From Jannaschia helgolandensis (GTDB taxonomy: Bacteria; Pseudomonadota; Alphaproteobacteria; Rhodobacterales; Rhodobacteraceae), in NCBI RefSeq assembly GCF_900109285.1, contig NZ_FNZQ01000005.1, positions 1 to 64,000 of the forward strand: 64,000 bases of DNA. Direction: 5' to 3'. Positions 43,510 to 52,627 of the stretch are shown piece by piece; the first letter of the stretch is position 1, and each line of letters opens with the position of its first letter. The translations under genes were made by a program, and so were the position numbers. Under the pieces are notes generated by a model. It saw only the letters and a list, made by a program, of their open reading frames with translations. It ran no database searches and was not told the origin of the DNA.

Positions 43510-46299
43510 CTATTTTGCCATCGCCTCTGAATCCGCCTCCACTTCTGCATCCGCCTCTTCCTCGGGTGGGGCGGGGTGCGGTGCCGCGCCGCTTTTCTCG
43601 AGCCGCACCTTGTCCGCATCGTCATCCCAAAGAGCGCGCACCTCGTCGCCGTCCTCGACCGCTCCACTGAGCATTTCGCGCGCCAGCACCGTCTCAAGCT
43701 CGGACCGGATCAGACGCCGCAACTCGCGGGCGCCGAACTCGGGCGCATAGCCTTCGTCGGACAGGTGATCGATCAGACTGGCATCCGGGATAAGCGTCAC
43801 ACCCTGCCCTGCGGCTGTCGCAGCCACGCGGGCCAGTTGCATCTCGACGATCTGGCGGATCTCGGAACGGTCGAGCGCGTGAAACACGATCACCTCGTCG
43901 ATCCGGTTGATGAACTCGGGCCTGAAATGGCTCCGCAGAACGCCCATCAGATCGGCCTTGAGTTTCTGTGCATCCGCCTTCTCGGTGCCGCGGATTGCCA
44001 GATCGCGCTGAATCACGTCCGAGCCAAGGTTCGATGTGGCGATGATGACCGTATTCTTGAAATCGACAACGCGCCCCTTGCCATCCGTCAGGCGACCGTC
44101 ATCGAACACCTGCAACAGAATGTTGTAGACGTCGCCATGCGCCTTCTCGATTTCGTCCAGCAGAATTACGCTATGGGGTCTGCGGCGCACCTTCTCGGTC
44201 AGTTGGCCGCCTTCGTCATAACCGACATAGCCCGGCGGCGCTCCGATCAGACGAGCGACAGTGTGCCGCTGGCCGTATTCGGACATGTCGATGCGGATCA
44301 TCGCATCTTCATCTCCGAAAACCACTTCCGCGAGTGCCTTGGCCAGTTCCGTCTTGCCGACGCCCGTCGGACCGAGGAACAGAAAATTGGCGATCGGTCG
44401 ATCCCCTTCGCGCAGGCCCGCGCGGGCAAGCCGGATGGCGTCCGAGACCGCGGCGATGGCCTCGTTCTGTCCGATGACGCGCCTGTGCAGCCGGTCCTCC
44501 ATATGCAGAAGCTTCTCCTTCTCCTCGACAGTCAGTTCCGTCACCGGAATGCCGGTCAGCTTCGAGACGACCTGAGCGACATCGGCGGCGCGCACCTCGG
44601 AAGAGCCTGACGCCTGCGCGCGTTTCCACTCCTCGGTCGCCTTCTTCAGATCTGCCTCCTTTTCGGTCAGACGCGCGCCGATTTCGGCGGCTTCGTCGAA
44701 ATGCTTGCGTGCGGCGGCATAATCCTGCTCACGTTTCAGCTGCCTGACCTCGGCGTCCATTTCCTGCGCCTCGACGGGACGTGCACTCTTGGCAAGCTTC
44801 ACGCGCGCCGAGGCCTGGTCGATCAGGTCAATTGCCTTGTCGGGCAGGAACCGCGCTGTGACATAGCGGTCCGATAACTCGGTGGCCGCGATGATCGCTT
44901 CGTCCGAGATCGTGACCTTGTGATGCGCCTCGAACATGTCGCGCAGGCCACGCAGGATCATGATGGTCTGGGCTATGGTCGGCTCCTCGACATAGACCGG
45001 CTGGAAACGGCGCTCCAGCGCCGCGTCCTTTTCGATGTATTTCTGATACTCGTTGAGCGTCGTTGCCCCGATCAGGTTCAACTCGCCGCGTGCCAGCGCG
45101 GGTTTGAACACGTTGGCAATATCGAGGCCCCCCTCACCGCCGCCCTGCCCCGCACCCACGATGCTGTGGATCTCGTCGATGAAAAGAACCAGGCTTTCCT
45201 TCTGATCAAGGATTTCCTTCAGGATCTCCTGGAGCCGTTCCTCGAATTCCCCCCGGTACTTGGCCCCCGCCACCAGCGCGTTGACATTCAGTTCGACCAG
45301 CCGCTTATCGGCCAGCGCTTCGGGCACCTCGCCGGCCAGGATACGCTGCGCCAGCCCTTCGACGATCGCAGTCTTGCCGACACCCGGATCGCCGATCAGC
45401 ACAGGGTTATTCTTCTTGCGCCGCGCCAGAACCTCGATGGTGGTCTCGATCTCACGCGCGCGCCCGAAGACGGGGTCCAGTTTGTTCTCGGCCGCCAGTT
45501 TCGTCAGATCGCGCGAATATTTATCGAGGTTGGGCGTATTGCTCGGCGCATCGACGCGTCCCCCCTCGGCACCCCGGCCGACGACCTTCGTGACTTTTTG
45601 GCGGATTGCCTGGGACGACAGGCCATAGCGGCGCAGGATATCGGCGGCCATGCCCTCCCCTTCTTCGGCCAATCCGATCAGCAGGTGTTCGGGACCGACA
45701 TAGGAATGACCCAGATCCGAAGACGCCTGTAAGGCGCGCGCCATGGCGTCCTTCACGCGGGGTGCGACGCCGATCTGCGTCGTCTCCGAGACATCCTCTG
45801 CCTTGCCGCGCGGGGCCGCGTCTTCAAGTTGCTGCCGCAGATCGGTCGAGGAAACCTTGAACTGGTCAAGTATCGTCGCGACAACCTCGCTTCCGGTCAG
45901 CGCCAGCAACAGGTGTTCGGTATCGACCTCCCTGCGCCCGAATTCTGTCGCGGTGCGGGCGGCATCCTGCAACAGCTTCTCGGCCTGGGAACTCAGTCGT
46001 TCCGTCAGGGCGCCGCCATGCCGCTGGCCAGCCTGCATCGTATCGGCCTCACCGGCTGACCGTTCGGTCCCGGCCCCTCTGTATGTCTGGAACAACCCGT
46101 CACCGATGAAATCGTCGAAAAGGCTGCCGCGCCGCCCAAACAGCGATTCAAGCGGCGAACTGGACTGCTGCTGCCGTGCCGCTAGACGTCGGTAATCCAC
46201 ATCGCAAAGCTCTACGGTGCGCCGCAGACCGTTTTCCACTATCTGAGCGCGCAGGCTTGCAGGACGGGTGTTGCAAATGTCGCAAATACCATTCGCCAT
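43510..46299 (-). CDS. ClpG/ClpK-like AAA+ disaggregase
   Basis: This 929-residue Hsp100 protein has an N-terminal Cys motif (MANGICDICNTRPASL ... ELCDVDY), then SPLESLFGRRGSLFDD, a Clp_N domain, AAA-1 (GDPGVGKTAIVEG, KYRGEFEERLQEIL, LVLFIDEIHS), a short coiled M-domain, and AAA-2 (LFLGPTGVGKTELA, PPGYVGYDEGGQLT, VILLDEIEKAH). No IGF/IGL loop is visible in the NLGSDVIQRDLAIRGTEKAD region, so ClpP need not be its partner. The N-terminal Cys segment, lost loop and length fit the ClpG/ClpK stand-alone disaggregases that give heat tolerance. The ATG at 46299 follows AGGAGAG. An FNR-type box lies 107 bp upstream. Confidence 0.82.
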   Translation of the reverse strand: MANGICDICNTRPASLRAQIVENGLRRTVELCDVDYRRLAARQQQSSSPLESLFGRRGSLFDDFIGDGLFQTYRGAGTERSAGEADTMQAGQRHGGALTERLSSQAEKLLQDAARTATEFGRREVDTEHLLLALTGSEVVATILDQFKVSSTDLRQQLEDAAPRGKAEDVSETTQIGVAPRVKDAMARALQASSDLGHSYVGPEHLLIGLAEEGEGMAADILRRYGLSSQAIRQKVTKVVGRGAEGGRVDAPSNTPNLDKYSRDLTKLAAENKLDPVFGRAREIETTIEVLARRKKNNPVLIGDPGVGKTAIVEGLAQRILAGEVPEALADKRLVELNVNALVAGAKYRGEFEERLQEILKEILDQKESLVLFIDEIHSIVGAGQGGGEGGLDIANVFKPALARGELNLIGATTLNEYQKYIEKDAALERRFQPVYVEEPTIAQTIMILRGLRDMFEAHHKVTISDEAIIAATELSDRYVTARFLPDKAIDLIDQASARVKLAKSARPVEAQEMDAEVRQLKREQDYAAARKHFDEAAEIGARLTEKEADLKKATEEWKRAQASGSSEVRAADVAQVVSKLTGIPVTELTVEEKEKLLHMEDRLHRRVIGQNEAIAAVSDAIRLARAGLREGDRPIANFLFLGPTGVGKTELAKALAEVVFGDEDAMIRIDMSEYGQRHTVARLIGAPPGYVGYDEGGQLTEKVRRRPHSVILLDEIEKAHGDVYNILLQVFDDGRLTDGKGRVVDFKNTVIIATSNLGSDVIQRDLAIRGTEKADAQKLKADLMGVLRSHFRPEFINRIDEVIVFHALDRSEIRQIVEMQLARVAATAAGQGVTLIPDASLIDHLSDEGYAPEFGARELRRLIRSELETVLAREMLSGAVEDGDEVRALWDDDADKVRLEKSGAAPHPAPPEEEADAEVEADSEAMAK

Positions 46300-46399
46300 G
46301 TGATGCTCTCCTGATGCAATTTTCTGATGCAATTCTTCGGCACGGGGGTCTCGTGCGGGCCGACACGTGCCAGACCAACACGGAACCTGCGCCCGTGGA

Positions 46400-46413
46400 T
46401 TGATTGATATCAA
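46400..46413. promoter_or_regulatory. FNR/FixK-type box upstream of the clp gene
   Basis: TTGATTGATATCAA is an exact TTGAT-N4-ATCAA match, centred 107.5 bp before the clp start on the minus strand. A second exact box follows 140 bp to the right for the divergent gene. Confidence 0.7.
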
Positions 46414-46539
46414 CGGCTGCCACGTTCAGTCTAGGTCACAGCCGCGCCGACGCCGGTATGGGAAATAAGATGCACAGCATCACCTTCCCATCCTCACCGC
46501 AGCGGCTTCTGCGTCTGCCCGTTCTGCGCTTCAGATACG

Positions 46540-46553
46540 TTGATCCCGATCAA
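46540..46553. promoter_or_regulatory. FNR/FixK-type box upstream of the stress-protein gene at 46647
   Basis: TTGATCCCGATCAA is an exact match, centred 100.5 bp before the ATG at 46647. Confidence 0.75.
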
Positions 46554-46646
46554 CCCGCCGCCCGCCATCTCATGGCAGGACTGTCCCAGACGACAGCCGC
46601 GACGTTCGCCAAGAGGGTACGGAAACCGCCCGCACGAAAGGTCATC

Positions 46647-47501
46647 ATGAAAAACGCAAGCCTTCTCATCCTGGTCTCCGGTTCTGCAAAGGCCGAAGAT
46701 CTCGATCCGATGCTGCAATCCGCCGACGCGGAGCGGATGCACCTGTCGTTTCTGGTCCTTGGGGGCCTGCCCCGCACTCCGATCTATGCCTACGGAACGG
46801 AAGCCTATGGCATTCCCATGATCCCGGACATCTGGCAGGAGGAAATCGAAACGGCGACCGCTGGGCTGACCGAGACCGCCAAGATGATCGAAGCGCGTCT
46901 CGACGCTTCCGGAGCGACCGGCGACGTCGACACTCTCGCCTGCGATATTGCCGCCCTGCCGGCCATCGTCGGCCAGCGGGCGGCAACCTGCGATGCCGTC
47001 GTGATATCGAACGACCTGCGGGGCAACGACTCCCTGTTTCGCAACGCCGTCCAGGGCGTCCTCTTTCAATCCCCGTCCGGTGTCATCCTCAATGCGACCC
47101 GCGCCGCTTCCGCCCTCCATCCCACCCGCATCTTCATCGCATGGGACACCGGCCTTCCGGCAGCGCGCGCCGTCCATGCCGCCCTGCCCCTGCTGAAGGA
47201 AGCGTCTCATGTGACGATCGCGGTCTTCGATCCCGTCACGTCACAGGACCGCTACGGAGAAAACCCCGGTTCGGATGTCGCACGCTGGCTGAGCCATCAC
47301 GGATGTCATGTCGACCTTCAGCAATATCCGAGTGGCGGAGAAGAGATCGGAACCTGCATCCAGAAGCGCGCTACCGAGACGGGGGCCGATCTGATCGTGA
47401 TGGGAGCCTATGGCCACTCCCGCATGCGACAGGCCGTCTTCGGAGGGACCACAAAGTCGATGGTCGAGCAGACGGACAGGCCTGTCATGCTCGCGCATTG
47501 A
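46647..47501 (+). CDS. Universal stress protein, tandem domains
   Basis: This is a 284-residue protein. The first domain is divergent (MKNASLLILVSGSAKAEDLD). The second is classical UspA (TRIFIAWDTGLPAARAVHAA and LIVMGAYGHSRMRQAVFGGT with the G-x2-G nucleotide motif). The start at 46647 follows GAAAGG; the frame is open upstream to 46404 but that part lacks similarity and contains the FNR-type box. It is divergent from the clp gene, and each has its own exact FNR-type box. It is the third tandem Usp in the island. The gene is intact. Confidence 0.87.
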   Translation: MKNASLLILVSGSAKAEDLDPMLQSADAERMHLSFLVLGGLPRTPIYAYGTEAYGIPMIPDIWQEEIETATAGLTETAKMIEARLDASGATGDVDTLACDIAALPAIVGQRAATCDAVVISNDLRGNDSLFRNAVQGVLFQSPSGVILNATRAASALHPTRIFIAWDTGLPAARAVHAALPLLKEASHVTIAVFDPVTSQDRYGENPGSDVARWLSHHGCHVDLQQYPSGGEEIGTCIQKRATETGADLIVMGAYGHSRMRQAVFGGTTKSMVEQTDRPVMLAH

Positions 47502-47659
47502 TCTGCCCGGGACGCGCCATTTTCTTCGGTCTACCGACTTGGCCATCCTGCCAACGATTTCGGCCTTCTTGCCAAGGATAACATGCAGATGGCGACGTGG
47601 CGCGGCCGACCGGAGGAAAATTATCCCGACACTCCGGCCAGACGTGCCGGGGCGCAAAT

Positions 47660-49441
47660 TCAGGGTGTTCCTGAAATTCCATCCCGCAGGCCCTGATCCG
47701 CGGTTTGTCGCAGGTCCGTCTGTCCGGCCACCTGCGGATTTATCCTCAGGGCGCGGAGCGCGTTGAGGATGACCGCAATGTCGATAACCTCCTGCAACAG
47801 TGCGCCCTGGACCGGGGTGATATACCCCAGCGCTGCAACGACCGATGCGGCCGCGCCGCGGGCCCCCATGGCCACGCCGACGTCTGCCGACGCCAGCGCA
47901 GGCGCATCGTTCACGCCGTCGCCCACCATCATCACCGTCCCGTGGCTCCGCTCGGAAAGAACCAGGCTTACCTTCTGATCGGGTGTCAGGTCGGCGTGAA
48001 CCCCGTCCAGCCCCAGAGTGCCGGAAACCGCATCCGCGACGACGCGACGATCGCCTGTCGCCAGTATGATCCGCTGGATTCCGGCTTTCCTCAGGCCCGC
48101 AAGAAGCGTGGCGGTGCCGGATCGCAATGAATCTGCCAGAACGAAATGACCGGCCAGCACCCCATCGACTCCCAGGGCGACAACCACGGAACCCGGATCA
48201 CCGGAAACCCGGCTGACGTCGTTGACGACATTGCCCGAGGTGCGGGCAGCGACGAAGCCGGGGCTCCCGACCAGAACGGCCTGACCGTTGATAGTGCCCG
48301 CAACGCCCTCGCCTGCGGTTTCCACGACATCCGCAGGGACCGGCAGAACAAGGCCGCGGTCCCGAGCTACGGCGACGATGGCCTGTGCAATGGGATGTTT
48401 CGACGCCTGATCCATGGCCGCGGCAAGAAACAGCATGTCATCGCCGGACAGGTTGCCATGCGACTGTGTGGACACGATCCGGGGTTGCCCGTCGGTCAGC
48501 GTGCCGGTTTTGTCCAGGATCAGCGTGCGGATGCCTGCCAGCGCCTCAAGCGGCGCAGCCCCTTTGACCAGCACGCCGAAATGCGTGGCCCGCGACAGCC
48601 CGGCCACAAGCGCTACCGGCACCGCCAGGATCAGCGGACACGGAGTCGCCACGACCAGCACGGCGACCGCCCTGACCGGATCGCCCGTGAACCACCAGGC
48701 CGCCGTCGCCAGCGCTACGGTCACGGCCAGGAAAAGCAGCGAATAGCGATCAGCCATACGCGCCATCGGTGCCTTGGACTTCTGTGCCGCCTCGACCAGC
48801 CTGACAATGCCGGCATAGGTGCTGTCCGCCGCGCGGCGGCCTGCGCGCAGATCGAACGCTTCGCCCGCATTCATCGCGCCGCTCATCACGTCGTGTCCCT
48901 GCGCCAGACGAATGGGCATCGCCTCGCCCGTCAGTGCAGACTGATCGACCAGCGCCGCGTCACTTGCCACCGTGCCGTCGACGGGTGCCACTTCGCCCCG
49001 GCGGACCAACAGCAGATCGCCTGGTTCGATACAATCAAGGGAAACATCCTCCAATGTGCCGTCCGCATATCGCGTGGCGCTTCTGGGGACCCGCGACAAC
49101 AAGGCGCTCATCTCGCGTCGCGCGCGGCCTGCGGCGAAGCTTTCCAGATAGGTTCCGCCCGAATACATCACCGCCACGACGGCTGCGGCCAGCGTTTCGC
49201 CGAACACGAGCGCGGCCGACATCGACAGGGCCGCGACGATATCGAGACCGACATCTCCGTTTCGAAGACTGCGCACGATCTCGACCAGGAGCGCGGCAAG
49301 GATCGGCACGACACCGACCGACCACACAAGATCCGCTGACCCGCCACGGCCCATGGCAAGAAGCGCAAGCCCTGTCAGCAGGCCCAGAAGCCCGATGACC
49401 AGAAGTGCCAGATCCCGGCGTGTCGATAAGAATGCCGCCAT
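47660..49441 (-). CDS. Heavy-metal-type P1B ATPase with TPC motif
   Basis: This 593-residue pump has about eight TM segments, A-domain ALTGEAMPIRLAQG, a TM metal motif ATPCPLILAVPVALVAGL (Thr-Pro-Cys instead of Cys-Pro-Cys), the phosphorylation site ILDKTGTLTDGQPRI, the SKHPIAQAI His-Pro dipeptide, and MMVGDGVNDAPALASADVGV. No N-terminal CxxC metal domain is present. TPC-type pumps are a separate P1B subgroup for which Ni/Fe or other divalent metals have been proposed; I do not assign the metal. The ATG at 49441 follows GGAAGGA; other in-frame ATGs (49480, 49495, 49531) exist. An exact FNR-type box lies 166.5 bp upstream. Confidence 0.85.
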   Translation of the reverse strand: MAAFLSTRRDLALLVIGLLGLLTGLALLAMGRGGSADLVWSVGVVPILAALLVEIVRSLRNGDVGLDIVAALSMSAALVFGETLAAAVVAVMYSGGTYLESFAAGRARREMSALLSRVPRSATRYADGTLEDVSLDCIEPGDLLLVRRGEVAPVDGTVASDAALVDQSALTGEAMPIRLAQGHDVMSGAMNAGEAFDLRAGRRAADSTYAGIVRLVEAAQKSKAPMARMADRYSLLFLAVTVALATAAWWFTGDPVRAVAVLVVATPCPLILAVPVALVAGLSRATHFGVLVKGAAPLEALAGIRTLILDKTGTLTDGQPRIVSTQSHGNLSGDDMLFLAAAMDQASKHPIAQAIVAVARDRGLVLPVPADVVETAGEGVAGTINGQAVLVGSPGFVAARTSGNVVNDVSRVSGDPGSVVVALGVDGVLAGHFVLADSLRSGTATLLAGLRKAGIQRIILATGDRRVVADAVSGTLGLDGVHADLTPDQKVSLVLSERSHGTVMMVGDGVNDAPALASADVGVAMGARGAAASVVAALGYITPVQGALLQEVIDIAVILNALRALRINPQVAGQTDLRQTADQGLRDGISGTP

Positions 49442-49600
49442 CCGTGTATTCCTTCCAGATCGGTTTGTGCGCCGCTTCATCTTCGAACGTCGCATCTGCG
49501 ATGCCCCGGTTTCGGTGCGAAGGCCGGCCATGCGAAATCCAGGTGCACCGCTGGCAGGATGACGTCGCAGGCTAAGGTCCTGAATTGCAGCCATTGCCGG

Positions 49601-49614
49601 TTGATCGAAATCAA
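49601..49614. promoter_or_regulatory. FNR/FixK-type box upstream of the P1B ATPase gene
   Basis: TTGATCGAAATCAA is an exact match, centred 166.5 bp before the preferred ATG at 49441 and 76.5 bp before the ATG at 49531. Confidence 0.7.
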
Positions 49615-49809
49615 CCTCTCTCGCCAACCGCTCCGAATACGCGTTCGCATCGGTCCGGGTGATGAGGATCGGGTTCTTGCGGCCCCGGCGCGTCGGTATG
49701 CGAGGCAAGCTCCCTGCATTAATATGGCGTCACCGGACCCGGCCGCGCCGCGCCGCCCTGCGCATCAGCGAACTGGTGTTTCAGGGGTAAATCAGATGTC
49801 CGGGCAACG

Positions 49810-49850
49810 TCCGACTTGGATCACCCCTATATCCGACGTGGATCACCCTT
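49810..49850. repeat. Imperfect 22-bp tandem repeat
   Basis: TCCGACTTGGATCACCCC followed by TATA is repeated as TCCGACGTGGATCACCC and followed by a degenerate GGATCGACCC. It lies about 70 bp before tRNA-Arg. The origin is unknown. Confidence 0.5.
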
Positions 49851-49916
49851 GGATCGACCCGGTCAAAATCGGGTCTTGCACCCTGTCGCAACGGGGGCTA
49901 TCTCGCCCCTCGTAGT

Positions 49917-49993
49917 GCGCTGGTAGCTCAGTTGGATAGAGTACTTGACTACGAATCAAGGGGTCGGGGGTTCGAATCCTCCCCAGCGCGCCA
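49917..49993 (+). tRNA. tRNA-Arg (anticodon ACG)
   Basis: The 77-nt cloverleaf can be drawn. The acceptor GCGCTGG pairs with CCAGCGC, followed by G and encoded CCA. The D arm contains AGCTCAGTTGGATAGAG. The anticodon arm is CTTGA-CTACGAA-TCAAG with anticodon ACG. The T arm is GGGGGTTCGAATCCTCCC. The A34 is expected to be edited to inosine. It marks the boundary between the accessory island and core genes. Confidence 0.95.
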
Positions 49994-50212
49994 AAGCCTC
50001 CTTTTCCGCAATAGCTTGCAGCCCGATGCTCGGCATCATTCCGATGGTCGCCGCCTGAACCATCTGCCCGCAGCATCCGCTCGCCCAAGGGGCACGTCAT
50101 TCTTTGACGAACGGACTCTATACAAATCGGGTTGGATTTAGGGCGCAGGACGTTTGCCCGCGACCGATATTGCCTTGAAGACAGCGCAGGATTTGGCTAC
50201 CCCGTAATGTAT

Positions 50213-50286
50213 GCGGGTGTAGCTCAATGGTAGAGCATTTGCTTCCCAAGCAAGTGACGAGGGTTCGATTCCCTTCACCCGCTCCA
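50213..50286 (+). tRNA. tRNA-Gly (anticodon CCC)
   Basis: The 74-nt cloverleaf has acceptor GCGGGTG pairing with CACCCGC and encoded CCA. The D arm is AGCTCAATGGTAGAGC. The anticodon arm is TTTGC-TTCCCAA-GCAAG with anticodon CCC. The T arm is GAGGGTTCGATTCCCTTC. It lies 219 bp downstream of tRNA-Arg; the intervening bases hold no gene. Confidence 0.95.
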
Positions 50287-50494
50287 ATCCTGCCGACCTC
50301 GCGTTCTCGCCCTCTAACCTCCTGCAGGGAATGGGCCAGCTCCGCAGTTCATCACAGGCGGGAAACAGAAATGTCGCCTGCGTTTGCAATCTCAACCCGA
50401 GGCATATCCCTTCAATTATTTTTAATATTTTCAATGCTTTACACAGCTACATTAATGTGGTTGCGCCCGTGTCACCCGGCGCTAAAACCTCCGC

Positions 50495-50977
50495 ATGACA
50501 ATCCCGCTTCTGACATCCCTCGCCAGTGCCGCCCTGCGGGACATCGGCATCCCGGCCCCCTTTACCTTCGGACAGGCCGACCGCGTGCGCTTTCACGAAT
50601 TGGATGTGCTCAACCACGTCAACAACGCCCGCTACCTGTCCTGGTTCGAGACATTTCGCATCGCCTATCTTCGCGACTACGGCATCAGCACATACTCCGA
50701 TATAGCAAGCCGCCCGGTGCTGGTGCTGAAATCCGTCGCCGTCGACTACAAGGCCCCGCTGCACCTTGAGGATATCTACATCGTCGCCGGACGCACACGC
50801 GCGTTTCGCAATACATCCTGGACGATGGAATACGGCGTCTGGTCCGAAGGACGTCTCTGCGCGACAAGCACGGCAGTTATTGTGCTGATGGAAGCGGATA
50901 TTGTCACACGTAAAAAGCTGCCTGACAGTTATGTCAAAGCGTTCACCGGACGCGACGGTGCGGTTTACGAGGGGTGA
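50495..50977 (+). CDS. Acyl-CoA thioesterase (4HBT hot-dog fold)
   Basis: This 160-residue hot-dog protein has RVRFHELDVLNHVNNARYLS then WFETFRIAYL, the 4HBT signature with the catalytic Asp, and VDYKAPLHLEDIYIVAGRTR. It hydrolyses acyl-CoA or acyl-ACP; the chain length is unknown. The ATG at 50495 has no strong ribosome binding site. The 208 bp before it after tRNA-Gly include an AT-rich segment (50410-50460) that probably carries the promoter. It is convergent with pgi. Confidence 0.85.
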   Translation: MTIPLLTSLASAALRDIGIPAPFTFGQADRVRFHELDVLNHVNNARYLSWFETFRIAYLRDYGISTYSDIASRPVLVLKSVAVDYKAPLHLEDIYIVAGRTRAFRNTSWTMEYGVWSEGRLCATSTAVIVLMEADIVTRKKLPDSYVKAFTGRDGAVYEG

Positions 50978-51027
50978 GCGGGTAAAGTCGGTCCCCCCAG
51001 CATTGTATGTTGACCAAGGATGAAATG

Positions 51028-52617
51028 TCAGCCGCGCCAAGCCTGCAGTTTCGCAAGAAGCGTACGGGTTGACGCGTCCTTGGCCGACGCGTCGCCCCCT
51101 TCGACCAGCGGACCCAGCGAAGTGGCCAGTTCCTTGCCGAGTTCCACCCCCCATTGGTCGAAACTGTTGATATCGAGCATCATACCTTCGACGAAAACCC
51201 GGTGTTCATAGAGCGCGACGATACCGCCCAGAACCTCGGGCGTGAGGCGCGGATAGATCAGCGTCGTAGACGGGCGATTGCCTGGGAACACGCGGTGGGC
51301 TGCCTGACGTTCCAGTTCCGCGCCCTCGAAGCGGTCGGCGATGGTGGCGCGTGCTTCGTCAAGGCCGCGTCCTTTCAGCAAAGCTTCTGACTGGGCCAGG
51401 CAGTTGGCGATCAGCAATCTGTGGTGATGATCCAGCGCCGGTTCCGACCCCATTGCCGCGATCATGAATTCGCAGGGAACCGGCGTGATGCCCTGATGGA
51501 TCAACTGGTAGAACGCGTGCTGTCCGTTGGTCCCCGGCTCCCCCCAGACGACGGGACCGGCGGGGCCAGGCAACGGATCGCCCGCCATGGTGACGCCCTT
51601 GCCGTTGCTCTCCATCTCAAGTTGCTGAAGGTAGGCGGGCAGGCGCGACAAACGGTTGTCATAGGGCAGCACGGCGCGGGTCGGATAGCCGCAGACCTGA
51701 TGGTGCCATATGCCCTGCAAGGCCAGCAGAACAGGCATGTTTTCCGCCAGGGGCGCGGTGCGGAAATGGGCGTCCATTTCGCGCGCGCCTTTCAGGAAGG
51801 CATCGAAATTGCCCGGTCCGATGGCAATCATCAGCGACAGGCCGATCGGACCCCAGACAGAATAGCGTCCACCCACCCAATCCTCAAACCCGAAGACGCG
51901 GGACGGGTCGATACCGAAGGCGGTGGTCTTGTCTTCCGCCGTCGATAGCGCCGCAAACTGCGCCGCCGGGTCGCTTATCGTTTCCGCCATCCAGTCGCGG
52001 GCGGTACGTGCGTTGGTCAGCGTCTCGATCGTTGTAAACGTCTTGGATGCGACGATCACCAGCGTCGTCGCCGGGTCCAGATGTCGCGCCGTGTCGGCCC
52101 AATCGGCCCCGTCAACATTCGATACGAAATGGCAGCGCGGGCCGTCGTGGAACGGCGCCAGGGCCAGCGTCGCCATCGCCGGACCAAGGTCCGATCCGCC
52201 GATGCCGATATTTACTACATCAGTGATGCGCCCGCCCTGCCCCTGAAAGGTGCCGTCGCGCACGTCGCCCGCGAAGGCTCGCATCCGTTTTAGCGTCGCC
52301 TGAACGCCCGGCATCACATCGGACCCATCGACCATCACCGCGTCCTGTCCGCGCAATGCGGTGTGCAAGACGGCGCGATCCTCGGTCTGGTTGATGCGCT
52401 CGCCCGCGAACATCGCATCGCGGCGTGCGGGCAGGTCGGATGCCATTCCAAGCAGAGTGTCCAGCGCATCGACGGCCAGAGTGGTCTTGGACATATCGAA
52501 CATGAATGCCCCGGCACTGACCTGCATTCTGCAGTTTCGATTGTCATCCTTCAACAAATCAGCAATGCGCTGCTTGGGTTGCCCACGCAGAGTTTCAATC
52601 CCTGTCCAGAAGTTCAT
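51028..52617 (-). CDS. pgi: Glucose-6-phosphate isomerase
   Basis: This 529-residue isomerase interconverts glucose-6-P and fructose-6-P. Signatures are [60 protein letters not shown] (phosphoglucose isomerase signature) and the C-terminal [13 protein letters not shown] with the catalytic Lys region. It is the third gene of a zwf-pgl-pgi operon (10-bp gap to pgl). Length is normal for the bacterial enzyme. The start ATG at 52617 follows GAGGAGACG. Confidence 0.95.
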   Translation of the reverse strand: MNFWTGIETLRGQPKQRIADLLKDDNRNCRMQVSAGAFMFDMSKTTLAVDALDTLLGMASDLPARRDAMFAGERINQTEDRAVLHTALRGQDAVMVDGSDVMPGVQATLKRMRAFAGDVRDGTFQGQGGRITDVVNIGIGGSDLGPAMATLALAPFHDGPRCHFVSNVDGADWADTARHLDPATTLVIVASKTFTTIETLTNARTARDWMAETISDPAAQFAALSTAEDKTTAFGIDPSRVFGFEDWVGGRYSVWGPIGLSLMIAIGPGNFDAFLKGAREMDAHFRTAPLAENMPVLLALQGIWHHQVCGYPTRAVLPYDNRLSRLPAYLQQLEMESNGKGVTMAGDPLPGPAGPVVWGEPGTNGQHAFYQLIHQGITPVPCEFMIAAMGSEPALDHHHRLLIANCLAQSEALLKGRGLDEARATIADRFEGAELERQAAHRVFPGNRPSTTLIYPRLTPEVLGGIVALYEHRVFVEGMMLDINSFDQWGVELGKELATSLGPLVEGGDASAKDASTRTLLAKLQAWRG

Positions 52618-52627
52618 CGTCGTCTCC

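Larger units (their letters stand above)
49442..49916. other. Intergenic stretch between the P1B ATPase gene and tRNA-Arg
   Basis: It contains the 5' leader of the ATPase gene, an exact FNR-type box at 49601 and an imperfect ~22-bp tandem repeat at 49810-49850. I see no other gene. Confidence 0.5.

Noticed and set aside
48146-49339. Plus-strand open frame of 397 codons opposite the P1B ATPase
   Set aside because: It is an antisense shadow with low-complexity Arg/His/Gln composition and no recognisable motif.
49917-50286. tRNA-Arg/tRNA-Gly as the attachment site of the accessory island
   Set aside because: The island lies on the 5' side of tRNA-Arg, whereas integrases normally use the 3' end. 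No intact integrase or repeated tRNA 3' end is visible on the left.
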